From: Diplonema papillatum
Taxonomy: Eukaryota > Euglenozoa > Diplonemea > Diplonemida > Diplonemidae
Length of the DNA stretch: 64,000 nt
Assembly (NCBI GenBank): GCA_030068145.1
Contig: JAPJBO010000114.1
Span: 62,001 to 126,000 of the forward strand
Direction of reading: 5' to 3'
Position 1 is the stretch's first letter. Every line of letters begins with the position of its first letter. The notes beneath the pieces were generated by a model that worked only from the letters and a program-made list of their open reading frames with translations, was not told where the DNA came from and made no database searches. This document shows positions 51,640 through 61,880 of the stretch, in pieces. Position numbers and translations under genes: made by a program.

Positions 51640-51673
<34 letters not shown>
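51640..51673 (+). repeat. GT microsatellite
   Basis: Uninterrupted (GT)n of about 34 bp. The surrounding 51.4-51.9 kb has G-runs (51521-51550) and no supported gene. Confidence 0.95.
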
Positions 51674-51675
<2 letters not shown>

Positions 51676-52025
51676 CCTGATACGTGTGCGCTGGCTGTTG
51701 CACGAGCTTGATGCTCCGCATGGATACTTGGTGCCGGGTGCTGCGGGCACCGCCCGCACACGGGGATTCGTTTGCGACAATAAAACCTCGGAGGGAAAAA
51801 GACGGCGTTTATCCACCGCAGGTGTAGGTGGGGGGTCGTTGTTTAATGGCCGTGGGGGTGGACCGATGTCCTTGAAATGCGTTTCACGATCAAGCTTTAC
51901 CACTCGTTATTCGATAGTCACGTTTGGCACCTCAGCAGGTCGCAAGCGACACTAGTAAACGAACTTGCGAGCAAAATGACAAGCGAAACGACAAATGGTT
52001 GGGACGTACATCCCTACCATGCAAA

Positions 52026-52755
52026 TCACTTGTAAAACATCAATTTCAAGTGATTTACTGTGTAGTTTGGTGTTTCGGCAGATGCTAGATCGCTGTTGTG
52101 TGGCACGCCTATCTTCTTCCTTTGGGGAGTGTGACAGTGCACAAGGAATACCTTCTTATGGTGCGGCAGCCAGTCATCGTACACGTGCGTCCCGCATTTC
52201 TTGCATGTATGCTTGTATATGGACTCGAAGGATTTCCTGTGTGGTTCGGCGGTGGGTCATAAACTCTGACAGGACTTTCCCTGTTGTGTCTGTGTGTCTT
52301 GGTAGATCCGCATGATGTACCTCGCACATCCGTTCAACACATGTTTGGTAGTTACAGCACGCGGGATCCCCTGTTCTTTGTCTGGCAGCTTGGAACTGTT
52401 ACGAATACGAGGAATCCAACTGGTTACCGCTTCATTCATTTGTCTGGCAGCTTCGTAGAGCATTTCCTTCCGAGCTGGCGCTTATGTAAATAGAAAACGC
52501 CTGGCTCCCGTACCTGTGCAAGTACTGCTCGCCCTCGTGCAAAGAAAAGTGCTTCGGCTTGTACGCGGCTACAGGGAGGTTGAAGGCACCGTGCGTCTTG
52601 CGGTAAAAGGTGGAGTGTTCCACGGCTACCCAGTCGGGGTCGCCCTCGACTTCATACTTTACAGTACCGCAGAAGCATTTGCCCGTGTATCGGTCCAGCG
52701 CCCCGCCGACTTCGATAGTTGCTTCGCACAGCCGTGCAAGGCTGCGACGCAGCAT
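52026..52755 (-). CDS. GFA/CENP-V-fold protein, two exons, catalytic cysteines replaced
   Basis: Exon 1 is 52755-52514 (80 codons plus 2 nt), exon 2 is 52236-52026, with GT-AG junction CACAG|GTACGG and CACACAG|GAAATC; joining at phase 2 gives a 150-residue protein. The N-terminus MLRRSLARLCEATIEVGG may target an organelle. GKCFCGTVKYEVEGDP is the first CxCG motif of the glutathione-dependent formaldehyde-activating (GFA)/CENP-V fold, and YKHTCKKCGTHVY in exon 2 is the second structural zinc pair (CxxCG). Between them VEHSTFYRKTHGAFN occupies the CHCxxCRxxxGA position, but all three catalytic-zinc cysteines are Glu, Ser and Tyr. Known enzymes of the fold (Gfa, Mss4-like) need these. So the fold is likely kept and GFA-type catalysis lost. 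The extreme C-terminus could change if another intron follows DWLPHHKK. Confidence 0.78.
52290..52495 (+). repeat. Dispersed repeat F, copy 3, inside an intron
   Basis: Matches the right half of repeat F copies 1 and 2 (TCCGTTCAACACATG, GGTAGTTACAGCAC, TTCCTTCCGAGCTGGCGCTT). It occupies about three quarters of the 277-bp intron of the GFA-fold gene (52237-52513). A 13-bp segment TGTCTGGCAGCTT is duplicated within it (52380 and 52441). Confidence 0.65.
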
Positions 52756-55700
52756 GTACTCTCTCGGCCTCCCTTCCCCCGTGCACCCCCTTTCTAGACT
52801 GTTTCTTGTAGTAAGCGGTCGGTTTTTTGAAGTCTCCGTTTGACTTCAGAGGCGGGGGGGGGAAAAAGGGGGTTTTCCTTTTGTGCTGTTAGAGCAGGGC
52901 CTGGGCAGAGCGTTTTCATTCCTTTTCGTACTTCGTGTCGCTTTTACTTTGCTGTTTACTGTCACCTGTGGTTGCGCATCCGTGTAACTTCGTTTTTAGC
53001 GTATGTGACCGACACCAGGTCCACTGCGTTGTGCAAGTGGCCTTTCGCTAAGTGTTGGGCTCTTGGTGGAGTTCATGGTAACTTCCAGCTTATCGCTACG
53101 TGAAGGATCTTCCGAAGGTTCGCTTTTGCACGCTTTCGTTGGGGTGCAACTCGTGGTGGTAGGGTTCGTCCTCTTTGCTGAGGATACCGCGGGTCACCTC
53201 CTCCACTCATTCCTATCCTGGTCGATCCGAGCAAAACTGAGGCAGCCGGCAAACCGTCTCGCAAGCAGAATTTTCAAGGGGTCGGATTGTTCACCCACCA
53301 AGGGTTCAAAGTCCCTGAAACCGATGAGAGGTAAGGGTTAGAGATGCGTTCAAATATTGGCCATTGCTCCTTCCCTGGGGTTATGGTTGAGACGTCTGGA
53401 CCTATTCGGATCGTTCAAGCTTCTGTTGTCCAGGTCAGGAAGAGCCGACATCGAAGGATCAAAAAAGCAACGTCGTTACATAGTTCATCATCTTTCGGGT
53501 CCCAACAAGTGTACGTAACCTCAAATCCCTTTCTGGTAAATCAAGGGCTGTGCTGCGTCCTCAAGAATTTGGCAGGCTGCGCTTCCCCTCCTCTTCGCCG
53601 TTTGGTTCCCAGCTTCGCCAACCGTCAGAGTCGGGACCGTACCTGTATAGAAGAGCCCTGTACGCTCTCGGGGATTTCCTACGAAGCAGAGGGCGTATTA
53701 TCAAAAAGGCAAACGCCCAACCGCAGGCCTCCGCGCGCTGTGAGAGCTCGTGCGAGGGGACGAGAAGGGGAAAGAAAGGGGGATGTCGTTTTCTTTTCTT
53801 GGTTTTGTGTTTCCGTCGATCCCGAAGGACGACTTGCTCAAAAAAAAAAAAAGAAAAACGGAGCCGGATCGCATTGTGGTGCAGAGGCTTTTAGGTTAGC
53901 GACGGATCGAACCGAAAGGAATCGATACGGAGAAGGGGAGATAGGGTGGTACGCTACGCACTGCATACGCATGACGGGACATTTACCTGTCACGCGGCAG
54001 GCATGTCGTTGTCATATGCCGCATGGTCTGTTAGAAGCTGCAAGAAGAAGAGGAAGAAGGAGCAGGGATTCGCTCCGGCGAACGAGCGCAACGGTGAATC
54101 GCGGCGTGCAAAAGCTTAACCCCTTACGGACGGAGGGTGATGGAGGCTGTCTCACTCAGCATTCCTGATACCTACGAGGTGATGGTACCGAGGTGCTGTG
54201 GATACCACCAGCATCACGATACCACGATAGGTGCTAGTGGATGGGTTGTGAGTACACAGGAGCAGCGGTGCAGCGGTCCTGGGGACCAGCAACACCATGG
54301 CAACCGCAATCGTGAGTACTAACAACTCAAAAGTCCCCAAAGAACTTAAATGCGCGCAAGGTCGCCAGGAACAAGGCATTTTGGAGGGAAAACTGTGGAT
54401 CGCGTTCAAGCGTCTTGTGACTGCAGTCTACTGAGGGAACTGGCACATCGAATTGTCATCGTTAGTCCGGACCACTCCAACAGCAGGTGGGCCGTGGTGA
54501 GTATAATTGCGGTATTAACGTAAAAATATTTTGCGCGGGGAACCGTTCAAGAGGTTGGTAGCAAATTATATTCACAGCAGCAAATGCGGATGGATTCTGG
54601 CGTGGCTTCGCTCTGTAGATGCATTGTCCGACGTTCACCTCGGGTGCTGCCTTTTTCCATATGAATGCAGCGCCCCCCGTCCGTAAGGGCTAGGCCAGAG
54701 TTCGCACGAAGCTGTGCTCAGGGGTCAGTAAACTGTCCCCGAGCTCACGCCCATATTTGAAGTTTGAGGACGGGTAGCGCGCCGTTCACTGCCCGCCTAG
54801 ACACGGTTGGTTGTGCGCCCACGAAGAGTCTCGCCGGCTACTTTGGCATAATGATGCTCAAAGCGAGAATTTGGGGTGAGCCCTGGTCATTACATTCACG
54901 GTTCTCAACGAAGCTAGCGCACGAGGTTTGCCTGTTCGCGCACCTGCTTTTCGATACGAAATAGATGCTTTGCATTCTAATTCGGAGTAGTCGCGTTGGA
55001 GTAACGGTGCAGATGCTTGTTGTCACAGGGCTCAATTGATGCCAGGAAACAACAAAGATGGACTGGCTCACACATAACCCCCTCTCTTACGCTCTCATGC
55101 ATTCAGTGCAAGAAGCGAGGGGATGTGTTTGCTCTGTTCCTTCCAGCCATCCGGAAACCTTCGGAGTGAACCAGCTACTACGTGGTTCGAAGCCCTTCTG
55201 AACCTACGGTTGCCGAACTGCCTTCCTTACTTCACTACTTTTTTTGTGTTCACTTTTCATCATCAAGGCATTAGCTTGGTCTCCGGTCCATTTTCCAAAT
55301 TGGGACCGCTAACGGCCTTTTTTGCGTCCTCACTCAGGAATGGGCTCAACACAGCGATATAGAAGCTAATCCCCTGCTTTTTTGCCGATATTCCTTTTAG
55401 TTCTAGCACAAGCGTTGCGACGTCGGAGGAAATGAGAAGCTCGCCACACCGCCATGAAAGCGGCGGTTTACTTGCGTCCTGAACTTAACTTGGCGTTGAG
55501 GGCACTGCGTTCAACGAGCTGTCACTCTCCTTGTTGCGTGTTGCTGTGCTTCTGGATTTGCTCTCCTCGGGCGGTGAGTAGAAAGAACCCAGCGCTGCTG
55601 AGTGATCTTCGTGGGTTCGCCGCATTCATAAGGGGGATGTCTGCACCACTGACGTCACTCTCCGCGTGCAACGGCTTACTGGCTGGGATCCCCGTGTCCC

Positions 55701-56127
55701 AAGCCGTGAGCGAGCCGCGTGAGCTAAATCACGACTTGCGATGATGATTCCTGTGGTAGGTGTGCGTTCCAAGGCATCTTTCCCGCACCCCCAAATGTTG
55801 ATACAACTCAAGATGTTTCCACACACTTTGTTTTGAGCGGGCCAGTTGATCGTTTTCCCACTTGCATTGACCCTGTTTCATTTTCGGGTTAGGAATTCTG
55901 ATCGACCGCCAAAACACGCTGCCTACGTCTGGTTAGCCTGGATGTAGGCACCCGCAAGATCGTAAGTACTGAAAAGAATAGGCGTGTGTTTGTTTGTGCA
56001 GAGCTCAAATGCCACAGGTCCCCTGGCCTCATCATCCGTCTTACTTCCTGCCAGCTTCTCATCATCCGCAGCAGCGGAATTTCACCACAACGGCGCGCCA
56101 AGTGATCGTCCGGAGTCACGTAGCACA
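52756..56127. other. Intergenic, no supported gene
   Basis: 3.4 kb. Open frames at 53344-54168 (plus, 274 codons including a lysine run coded by an A12 tract) and 54152-54409 (minus, with a hydrophobic stretch VLTIAVAMVLLVP) show no conserved motif. A G-run (52852-52862) and A-run (53839-53851) are present. GAATAGGCGTGTGTTTGTTTGT (in two parts near 55976-55998) resembles 61190-61215. The promoter of the GFA-fold gene should lie just above 52755. Confidence 0.4.
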
Positions 56128-58655
56128 AAAGGCTAGCGATAGTGTGGTACTCAACTGAGTGCAAATGACTCTCCCCGTCATGACAAAAAAAGGCTAGCGA
56201 TAGTGTGGTACTCAACTGAGTGCAAATGACTCTCCCCGTCATGACAAGAAAGGCTAGCGATAGTGTGGTACTCAACTGAGTGCAAATGACTCTCCCCGTC
56301 ATGACAAAAAAAGGCTAGCGATAGTGTGGTACTCAACTGAGTGCAAATGACTCTCCCCGTCATGACAAAAAAAGGCTAGCGATAGTGTGGTACTCAACTG
56401 AGTGCAAATGACTCTCCCCGTCATGACAAAAAAAGGCTAGCGATAGTGTGGTACTCAACTGAGTGCAAATGACTCTCCCCGTCATGACAAGAAAGGCTAG
56501 CGATAGTGTGGTACTCAACTGAGTGCAAATGACTCTCCCCGTCATGACAAGAAAGGCTAGCGATAGTGTGGTACTCAACTGAGTGCAAATGACTCTCCCC
56601 GTCATGACAAGAAAGGCTAGCGATAGTGTGGTACTCAACTGAGTGCAAATGACTCTCCCCGTCATGACAAGACAGGCTAGCGATAGTGTGGTACTCAACT
56701 GAGTGCAAATGACTCTCCCCGTCATGACAAAAAAAGGCTAGCGATAGTGTGGTACTCTGCAAATGACTCTCCCCGTCATGACAAGAAAGGCTAGCGATAG
56801 TGTGGTACTCAACTGAGTGCAAATGACTCTCCCCGTCATGACAAGACAGGCTAGCGATAGTGTGGTACTCAACTGAGTGCAAATGACTCTCCCCGTCATG
56901 ACAAAAAAAGGCTAGCGATAGTGTGGTACTCAACTGAGTGCAAATGACTCTCCCCGTCATGACAAGAAAGGCTAGCGATAGTGTGGTACTCAACTGAGTG
57001 CAAATGACTCTCCCCGTCATGACAAGACAGGCTAGCGATAGTGTGGTACTCAACTGAGTGCAAATGACTCTCCCCGTCATGACAAGAAAGGCTAGCGATA
57101 GTGTGGTACTCAACTGAGTGCAAATGACTCTCCCCGTCATGACAAGAAAGGCTAGCGATAGTGTGGTACTCAACTGAGTGCAAATGACTCTCCCCGTCAT
57201 GACAAAAAAAGGCTAGCGATAGTGTGGTACTCAACTGAGTGCAAATGACTCTCCCCGTCATGACAAGAAAGGCTAGCGATAGTGTGGTACTCAACTGAGT
57301 GCAAATGACTCTCCCCGTCATGACAAAAAAAGGCTAGCGATAGTGTGGTACTCAACTGAGTGCAAATGACTCTCCCCGTCATGACAAAAAAAGGCTAGCG
57401 ATAGTGTGGTACTCAACTGAGTGCAAATGACTCTCCCCGTCATGACAAAAAAAGGCTAGCGATAGTGTGGTACTCAACTGAGTGCAAATGACTCTCCCCG
57501 TCATGACAAAAAAAGGCTAGCGATAGTGTGGTACTCAACTGAGTGCAAATGACTCTCCCCGTCATGACAAGAAAGGCTAGCGATAGTGTGGTACTCAACT
57601 GAGTGCAAATGACTCTCCCCGTCATGACAAGACAGGCTAGCGATAGTGTGGTACTCAACTGAGTGCAAATGACTCTCCCCGTCATGACAAGAAAGGCTAG
57701 CGATAGTGTGGTACTCAACTGAGTGCAAATGACTCTCCCCGTCATGACAAAAAAAGGCTAGCGATAGTGTGGTACTCAACTGAGTGCAAATGACTCTCCC
57801 CGTCATGACAAAAAAAGGCTAGCGATAGTGTGGTACTCAACTGAGTGCAAATGACTCTCCCCGTCATGACAAAAAAAGGCTAGCGATAGTGTGGTACTCA
57901 ACTGAGTGCAAATGACTCTCCCCGTCATGACAAAAAAAGGCTAGCGATAGTGTGGTACTCAACTGAGTGCAAATGACTCTCCCCGTCATGACAAGAAAGG
58001 CTAGCGATAGTGTGGTACTCAACTGAGTGCAAATGACTCTCCCCGTCATGACAAGACAGGCTAGCGATAGTGTGGTACTCAACTGAGTGCAAATGACTCT
58101 CCCCGTCATGACAAGAAAGGCTAGCGATAGTGTGGTACTCAACTGAGTGCAAATGACTCTCCCCGTCATGACAAGACAGGCTAGCGATAGTGTGGTACTC
58201 AACTGAGTGCAAATGACTCTCCCCGTCATGACAAAAAAAGGCTAGCGATAGTGTGGTACTCTGCAAATGACTCTCCCCGTCATGACAAGAAAGGCTAGCG
58301 ATAGTGTGGTACTCAACTGAGTGCAAATGACTCTCCCCGTCATGACAAGACAGGCTAGCGATAGTGTGGTACTCAACTGAGTGCAAATGACTCTCCCCGT
58401 CATGACAAAAAAAGGCTAGCGATAGTGTGGTACTCAACTGAGTGCAAATGACTCTCCCCGTCATGACAAAAAAAGGCTAGCGATAGTGTGGTACTCAACT
58501 GAGTGCAAATGACTCTCCCCGTCATGACAAGAAAGGCTAGCGATAGTGTGGTACTCAACTGAGTGCAAATGACTCTCCCCGTCATGACAAAAAAAGGCTA
58601 GCGATAGTGTTGCACCAACTGAGTGCAAATGACTCTCCCCGTCATGGCAAGACCA
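56128..58655 (+). repeat. 60-61-bp satellite, 42 tandem copies
   Basis: Unit GGCTAGCGATAGTGTGGTAC, then TCAACTGAGTGCAAATGACT, then CTCCCCGTCATGACAAGAAA; 42 copies. Variation sits in the A/G tract (GACAAAAAAAGG, GACAAGAAAGG, GACAAGACAGG). Two copies (near 56753 and 58258) share the same 8-bp deletion of AACTGAGT, which removes one arm of the ACTCA-AC-TGAGT inverted repeat; they are 1505 bp apart with the same neighbouring variants, so a block of about 25 units was duplicated. The last unit is diverged (GTGTTGCACC, GTCATGGC). Long minus-strand frames through the array are a by-product of its period. Confidence 0.97.
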
Positions 58656-58717
58656 ACCCGATTATTGCGCAAAAAAGAACAGTTACGCAATTGAAGGGTG
58701 GCTGTGGGAAAGCATAC

Positions 58718-58948
58718 CTCATCCGCCGGTGGTGGAGCGGTCAGGTGCGATTCGCCGGTGTCCTTGTCATCATCTCCCCCAGTCGGTGTGCTGCTGTGTT
58801 GCAATGGTTGATTTGAGTTTGTGATCCCATCCACCGAGAATACCGACTCTATCGTTCTATTAGGTTCTCGAGCCCACACCCTCCTCCTCCTTGGGCTACT
58901 GGCTGTGTTGTCCTGCTCTGGGTTTGATGTCCGATTCCCACAGTATAA
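58718..58948 (-). other. Candidate exon, Asn/Ser/Thr-rich
   Basis: A 77-codon open segment bounded by an acceptor-like TATCTCAG (58949 side) and a donor-like GAG|GTATGC (58718). It encodes CGNRTSNPEQDNTASSP, basic RRRRVWAR, and GGDDDKDTGESHLTAPPPADE. The composition is protein-like; GTATGC is also the donor of a dehydrogenase intron. Partner exons were not found, and the 60-61-bp satellite lies immediately downstream. Confidence 0.25.
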
Positions 58949-59119
58949 CTGAGATACACGACTCTAAGGCTGGGGAAGACATTCGGAGCTGAACCGGAAC
59001 ATTTCCGGAGTTAAACCGCTGCACCGAAAAACAAAGCAACGGACGGGTACAACGATCCGATGGTTTCTAGCGTTTATTACGGTTTGAAGGTTTGGTGCTT
59101 CTTTCCGTTTCGACACTCT

Positions 59120-59190
59120 CTGTAACTCCAACTTCTGAGGCTGGACTCCACCATACACGGTGAGGTCCAGCCTCAGAAGGTGGAGTTAAA
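59120..59190. repeat. Long near-perfect hairpin
   Basis: AACTCCAACTTCTGAGGCTG and following (59121-59149) pairs with TCCAGCCTCAGAAGGTGGAG and neighbours (59160-59188), with a loop of about 10 nt (ATACACG region). A third copy of the left arm is at 59300-59329 (AACTCCAGCTTCTGAGGCTG), so the same arm can also pair at a distance. A foldback element is likely. Confidence 0.8.
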
Positions 59191-59259
59191 GAAGGTGTGC
59201 CCGAGTCACACCTGAAAAGCGGGTGTGCTACAACCAAAACGCGTGGGAATCCACACCCG

Positions 59260-59286
59260 AAAAGCGGGTGAGAAACCCGCTTTTTT
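59260..59286 (+). terminator. Terminator-like hairpin with T tract
   Basis: AAAAGCGGGT (59260-59269), loop GAGAA, ACCCGCTTTT (59275-59284), then further T: a perfect 10-bp stem ending in T6. A related GAAAAGCGGGTGTG occurs at 59213-59226, and CCACACCCG at 59251. The form resembles an intrinsic terminator; in a eukaryote the T6 run could stop RNA polymerase III. No transcript is known, so function is open. Confidence 0.45.
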
Positions 59287-59330
59287 AAATCCAGCTTTAA
59301 CTCCAGCTTCTGAGGCTGGACTCCACCGTG

Positions 59331-59894
59331 TACAGGTACCGCCGACGATTGCTGGTCAGTAGCTTCGGGTAGGTCTCAGATTACTGTGGGGAATGCATTC
59401 TTGCAAGATGCGGGGAAGGCATCTATTTCAGTCACCATACCACAGGTGATTCTACCAGGACACTAGACACACCTAGTCGGTTGTTCGATGAAGAACGGGA
59501 ATGGATCCTTGTTCTGATCGACGATGCCGTCCACGTCATCTTCGGCTTCAGCGGCCCCGGTGACCTCACCGTTGGATACGTGCGACGAGCTGTGGGTGTA
59601 AAGGACAACTATTTGATTTGGGCAAATAAAAAAAGTCTTTTTGGCCCAACTTCGTCTCGGCGAATAATTGGGGGGGGTCAAATAAGAAAAAAGATTTTGG
59701 TGCAACCGAAGGAAACAGCATCCCCAGGCAGTGCTGCAAGCGAGGGCACCACGGAGCACGGCCAGTGAAGCGAGGGCCTGACGGCCAACGGGGTGCCGGA
59801 GCCGAAGCCGCGGCCACAGGGCCCGCAACCAACGGATCGGGCGCGTGTCGGAGCAAGCGGGTCGACCGCGGGACCACCGACGAACGGTGAACGC
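59331..59894. other. Spacer, no gene seen
   Basis: No domain in any frame. GGCGAATAATTGGGGGGG (59668-59686) resembles CAAATAATTGGGGGGG (61061-61076), a minor dispersed motif. Confidence 0.4.
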
Positions 59895-60245
59895 GTTAGG
59901 GACGGACGGAAAGCGCGGACGCGACGGCGAGCAAGCCGGTGGAAGCGCCGCAGAAGCCGAGGCCGCAGCAGCCGTCAAAGGTGGCGAAGGCAAGGAACAT
60001 CGGGGAATCGAGATCCCGGCCGCGGGGACAAAACGCGAGGGAGAAAAGGAAGTGCGCTGGATCATTTGGTGATTCCTTGAGCTCGCCAAACTGCACAGCG
60101 GACGTGAAGCGCTCCAGTACGCGGAGCAAGAAGCGACCGAAGCATGGCACAACGCGTGCAAAGAGGTAGCGGCTTGTGCAGTCTCACAGATTGTTGCTGC
60201 ATATCAAGTTCAAACTACTGCTGCAACTACGTTCCGTTTCAACTT
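59895..60245 (-). repeat. Dispersed repeat B, copy 2
   Basis: Inverse copy of 2960-3340; 60190-60230 corresponds to the left end (GTTTGAACTTGATATGC on the minus strand). The two copies are 57 kb apart and diverged. Confidence 0.6.
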
Positions 60246-60329
60246 GCCCCTGAACTGCAGATGCCGTGCTGCCAGTGACAGTCCGGACCGGAAATAACCC
60301 GGACGGAAAACGTCTGGAACGCTGGAGCA

Positions 60330-60480
60330 CGTGTAGGGGATAGCAGTACGTGCTTTACGTACTCATACTGCGTGGTGGTGTGTGCATGCATACACATACG
60401 TTGCTGCTACGTACACCGTGTAGATGCTACGTACGCATACGCGCTGCTGCTACGTGCTATTGCTACGTGCTGCTCCATGT
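60330..60480 (+). repeat. Imperfect GCTACGTRC microsatellite
   Basis: Repeated GCTACGTAC/GCTGCTACGTG motifs (for example near 60349, 60410, 60427, 60450 and 60465) interspersed with CATACACATACG. Low-complexity DNA without a gene. Confidence 0.6.
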
Positions 60481-61218
60481 TAATTCCGGATTAAAATATT
60501 TCCGGCCTGGACTTACAGCAGTCCAGAATGTACTTCTGTTTAGGGTGAGTAGAAAGGGCGCGGGGCGACGCCACTGACTTAGACACACGGGCAAGACGGC
60601 GGAAGCTGGCCGCCCGCTAGTTCTTCTCGTTCTTTATGGCCGGGTGCGGTCCGTGCTGTGTTTTCAGAGTGTAAGTTCACATTTTATGTCTTCAGATCGT
60701 GGCTATTCGCGTCGCTCAATCACCCGCCTCGTCTGGTATCTCATACACTCCGCCGAACGTGCGATCGAGGACTTCGTCCAGTGCCATCTCTTTGGCTGTC
60801 AAGACGGCACCCCCGCCATCCCGTCCCCATGCCCCGCCCTTGACGATGGCCTGCCTGATGAACCGGCATAAGGCCTAGCACAAAGCCAATCCAAGGGACC
60901 AATCGCGACTCTCCGCGGAGGGTGATCGAGTTGCGGAGATCGAGTTGTGGATGCCGCGCAGTATCGCGTATTGCGAAATGACGCAGATCTGCTAGAAACA
61001 TGAGAGGGCAATTTGTGGGTGCTACCTGACTGTTGTCCGTCGCACGGTTGTCTCTGTCTGGCAAATAATTGGGGGGGTTTTGTTTGTGTGATTTAACCTA
61101 CATGTGTTCTGGTTAAACCGCTGCCAACGTTCTTTTTAGCTGTAACAAATACTGTCTCCAGGGAAGCAGAAATTGGTTGTCGCAAAAAAGAATAGGCGCG
61201 ATGTTTGTTTGTACGTGC
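60481..61218. other. Intergenic, no gene seen
   Basis: Short frames (60644-60871 plus, 60741-61064 minus) overlap and show no domain. CAGAGTGTAAGTTCACA near 60666 resembles 38493-38509. Confidence 0.4.
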
Positions 61219-61355
61219 CGGGGGAGGTTCAGCCTGTTAGTGAGTGATAGTGAGTGAATATGATCGGTAGGCTAAACTTCTCCCAAACACGCTGCCAGCG
61301 TTCTCTTTCGTGTTTACAATTAATTGTTATTACGAAAAAAAACTTTTTGGCATAC
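61219..61355 (+). repeat. Local direct repeat, copy 1
   Basis: Aligns with 61746-61880: GTGCCGGGGGAGGTTCAGCC / GTGCCGGGAGAAGTTAACCT, GCCAGCGTTCTCTTTCG (exact), TTACGAAAA, GGCATAC. The copies differ by substitutions and indels. Confidence 0.7.
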
Positions 61356-61385
61356 AGGTGTCGGTCGAATAAGTACAACTATTCG

Positions 61386-61405
61386 CCCCCCCCCCCCCCC
61401 CCCCT
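61386..61405 (+). repeat. Poly-C tract (20 nt)
   Basis: Uninterrupted C20, followed by TTTACGAGAGTCAAGG. Prone to length error in sequencing. Confidence 0.95.
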
Positions 61406-61745
61406 TTACGAGAGTCAAGGTCTGTAAGCGGGTCAAGAGCAAGCTACCTCATCTAAGGGAGGCGTGTGATGCCTCCATTAGGTGGCTACGGCGCCCTGTT
61501 TTCTTTTCTTTCCCACGACGGCAAGACTGGCAAGTGCCAAACTACCCCACTTGAATGCGGTTGACTCCTTTCGGCAACTTTTCTTTGGTTGCTCCTTATT
61601 GATGATATTCCTCCTTGCATCCCTGGTCCTTCTTACGTTGTAACTGAGCTTACTCTTTGCAAGCTTGTTTCTTGACGACAACGTGATATGTTGTTGTGTT
61701 GAGGTGACATGTAGATGAGATAGCCATATACTGTTTCTGTTGACG
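61406..61745. other. Spacer, no gene seen
   Basis: 340 bp between the poly-C tract and the second local repeat. No domain in any frame. Confidence 0.4.
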
Positions 61746-61880
61746 TGCCGGGAGAAGTTAACCTGTTTCGTGAGCGAACATGATCGCTCGGCTAATCTTC
61801 TCCCAACACACGCCAGCGTTCTCTTTCGAGTTTACAAACAGTCGTCTTTACGAAAAGGGAAGCCCCGGCATACTGCAGAG
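61746..61880 (+). repeat. Local direct repeat, copy 2
   Basis: Partner of 61219-61355. It overlaps the last roughly 30 codons and stop of the minus-strand hypothetical gene (61792-62778), so that gene's annotated tail is repeat-derived or wrongly spliced. Confidence 0.7.

Larger units (their letters stand above)
51031..52025. other. Intergenic, no supported gene
   Basis: Contains the two microsatellites and G-rich runs. The frames at 50952-51593 (minus) and 51046-51453 (plus) are driven by the repeats and show no domain. Confidence 0.4.

Noticed and set aside
51370..51680. Cys-Val repeat proteins across the GT microsatellites
   Set aside because: They are translations of dinucleotide repeats.
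53344..54168. A 274-codon plus-strand frame
   Set aside because: It includes an A-run lysine tract and arginine-rich filler, with no domain and no splice or promoter support.
56178..58585. Long minus-strand frames (up to 259 codons) with repeated HDGESHLHSVEYHTIASL-type units
   Set aside because: They follow the satellite period, shift frame with each 60/61-bp change and have no start context; not proteins.
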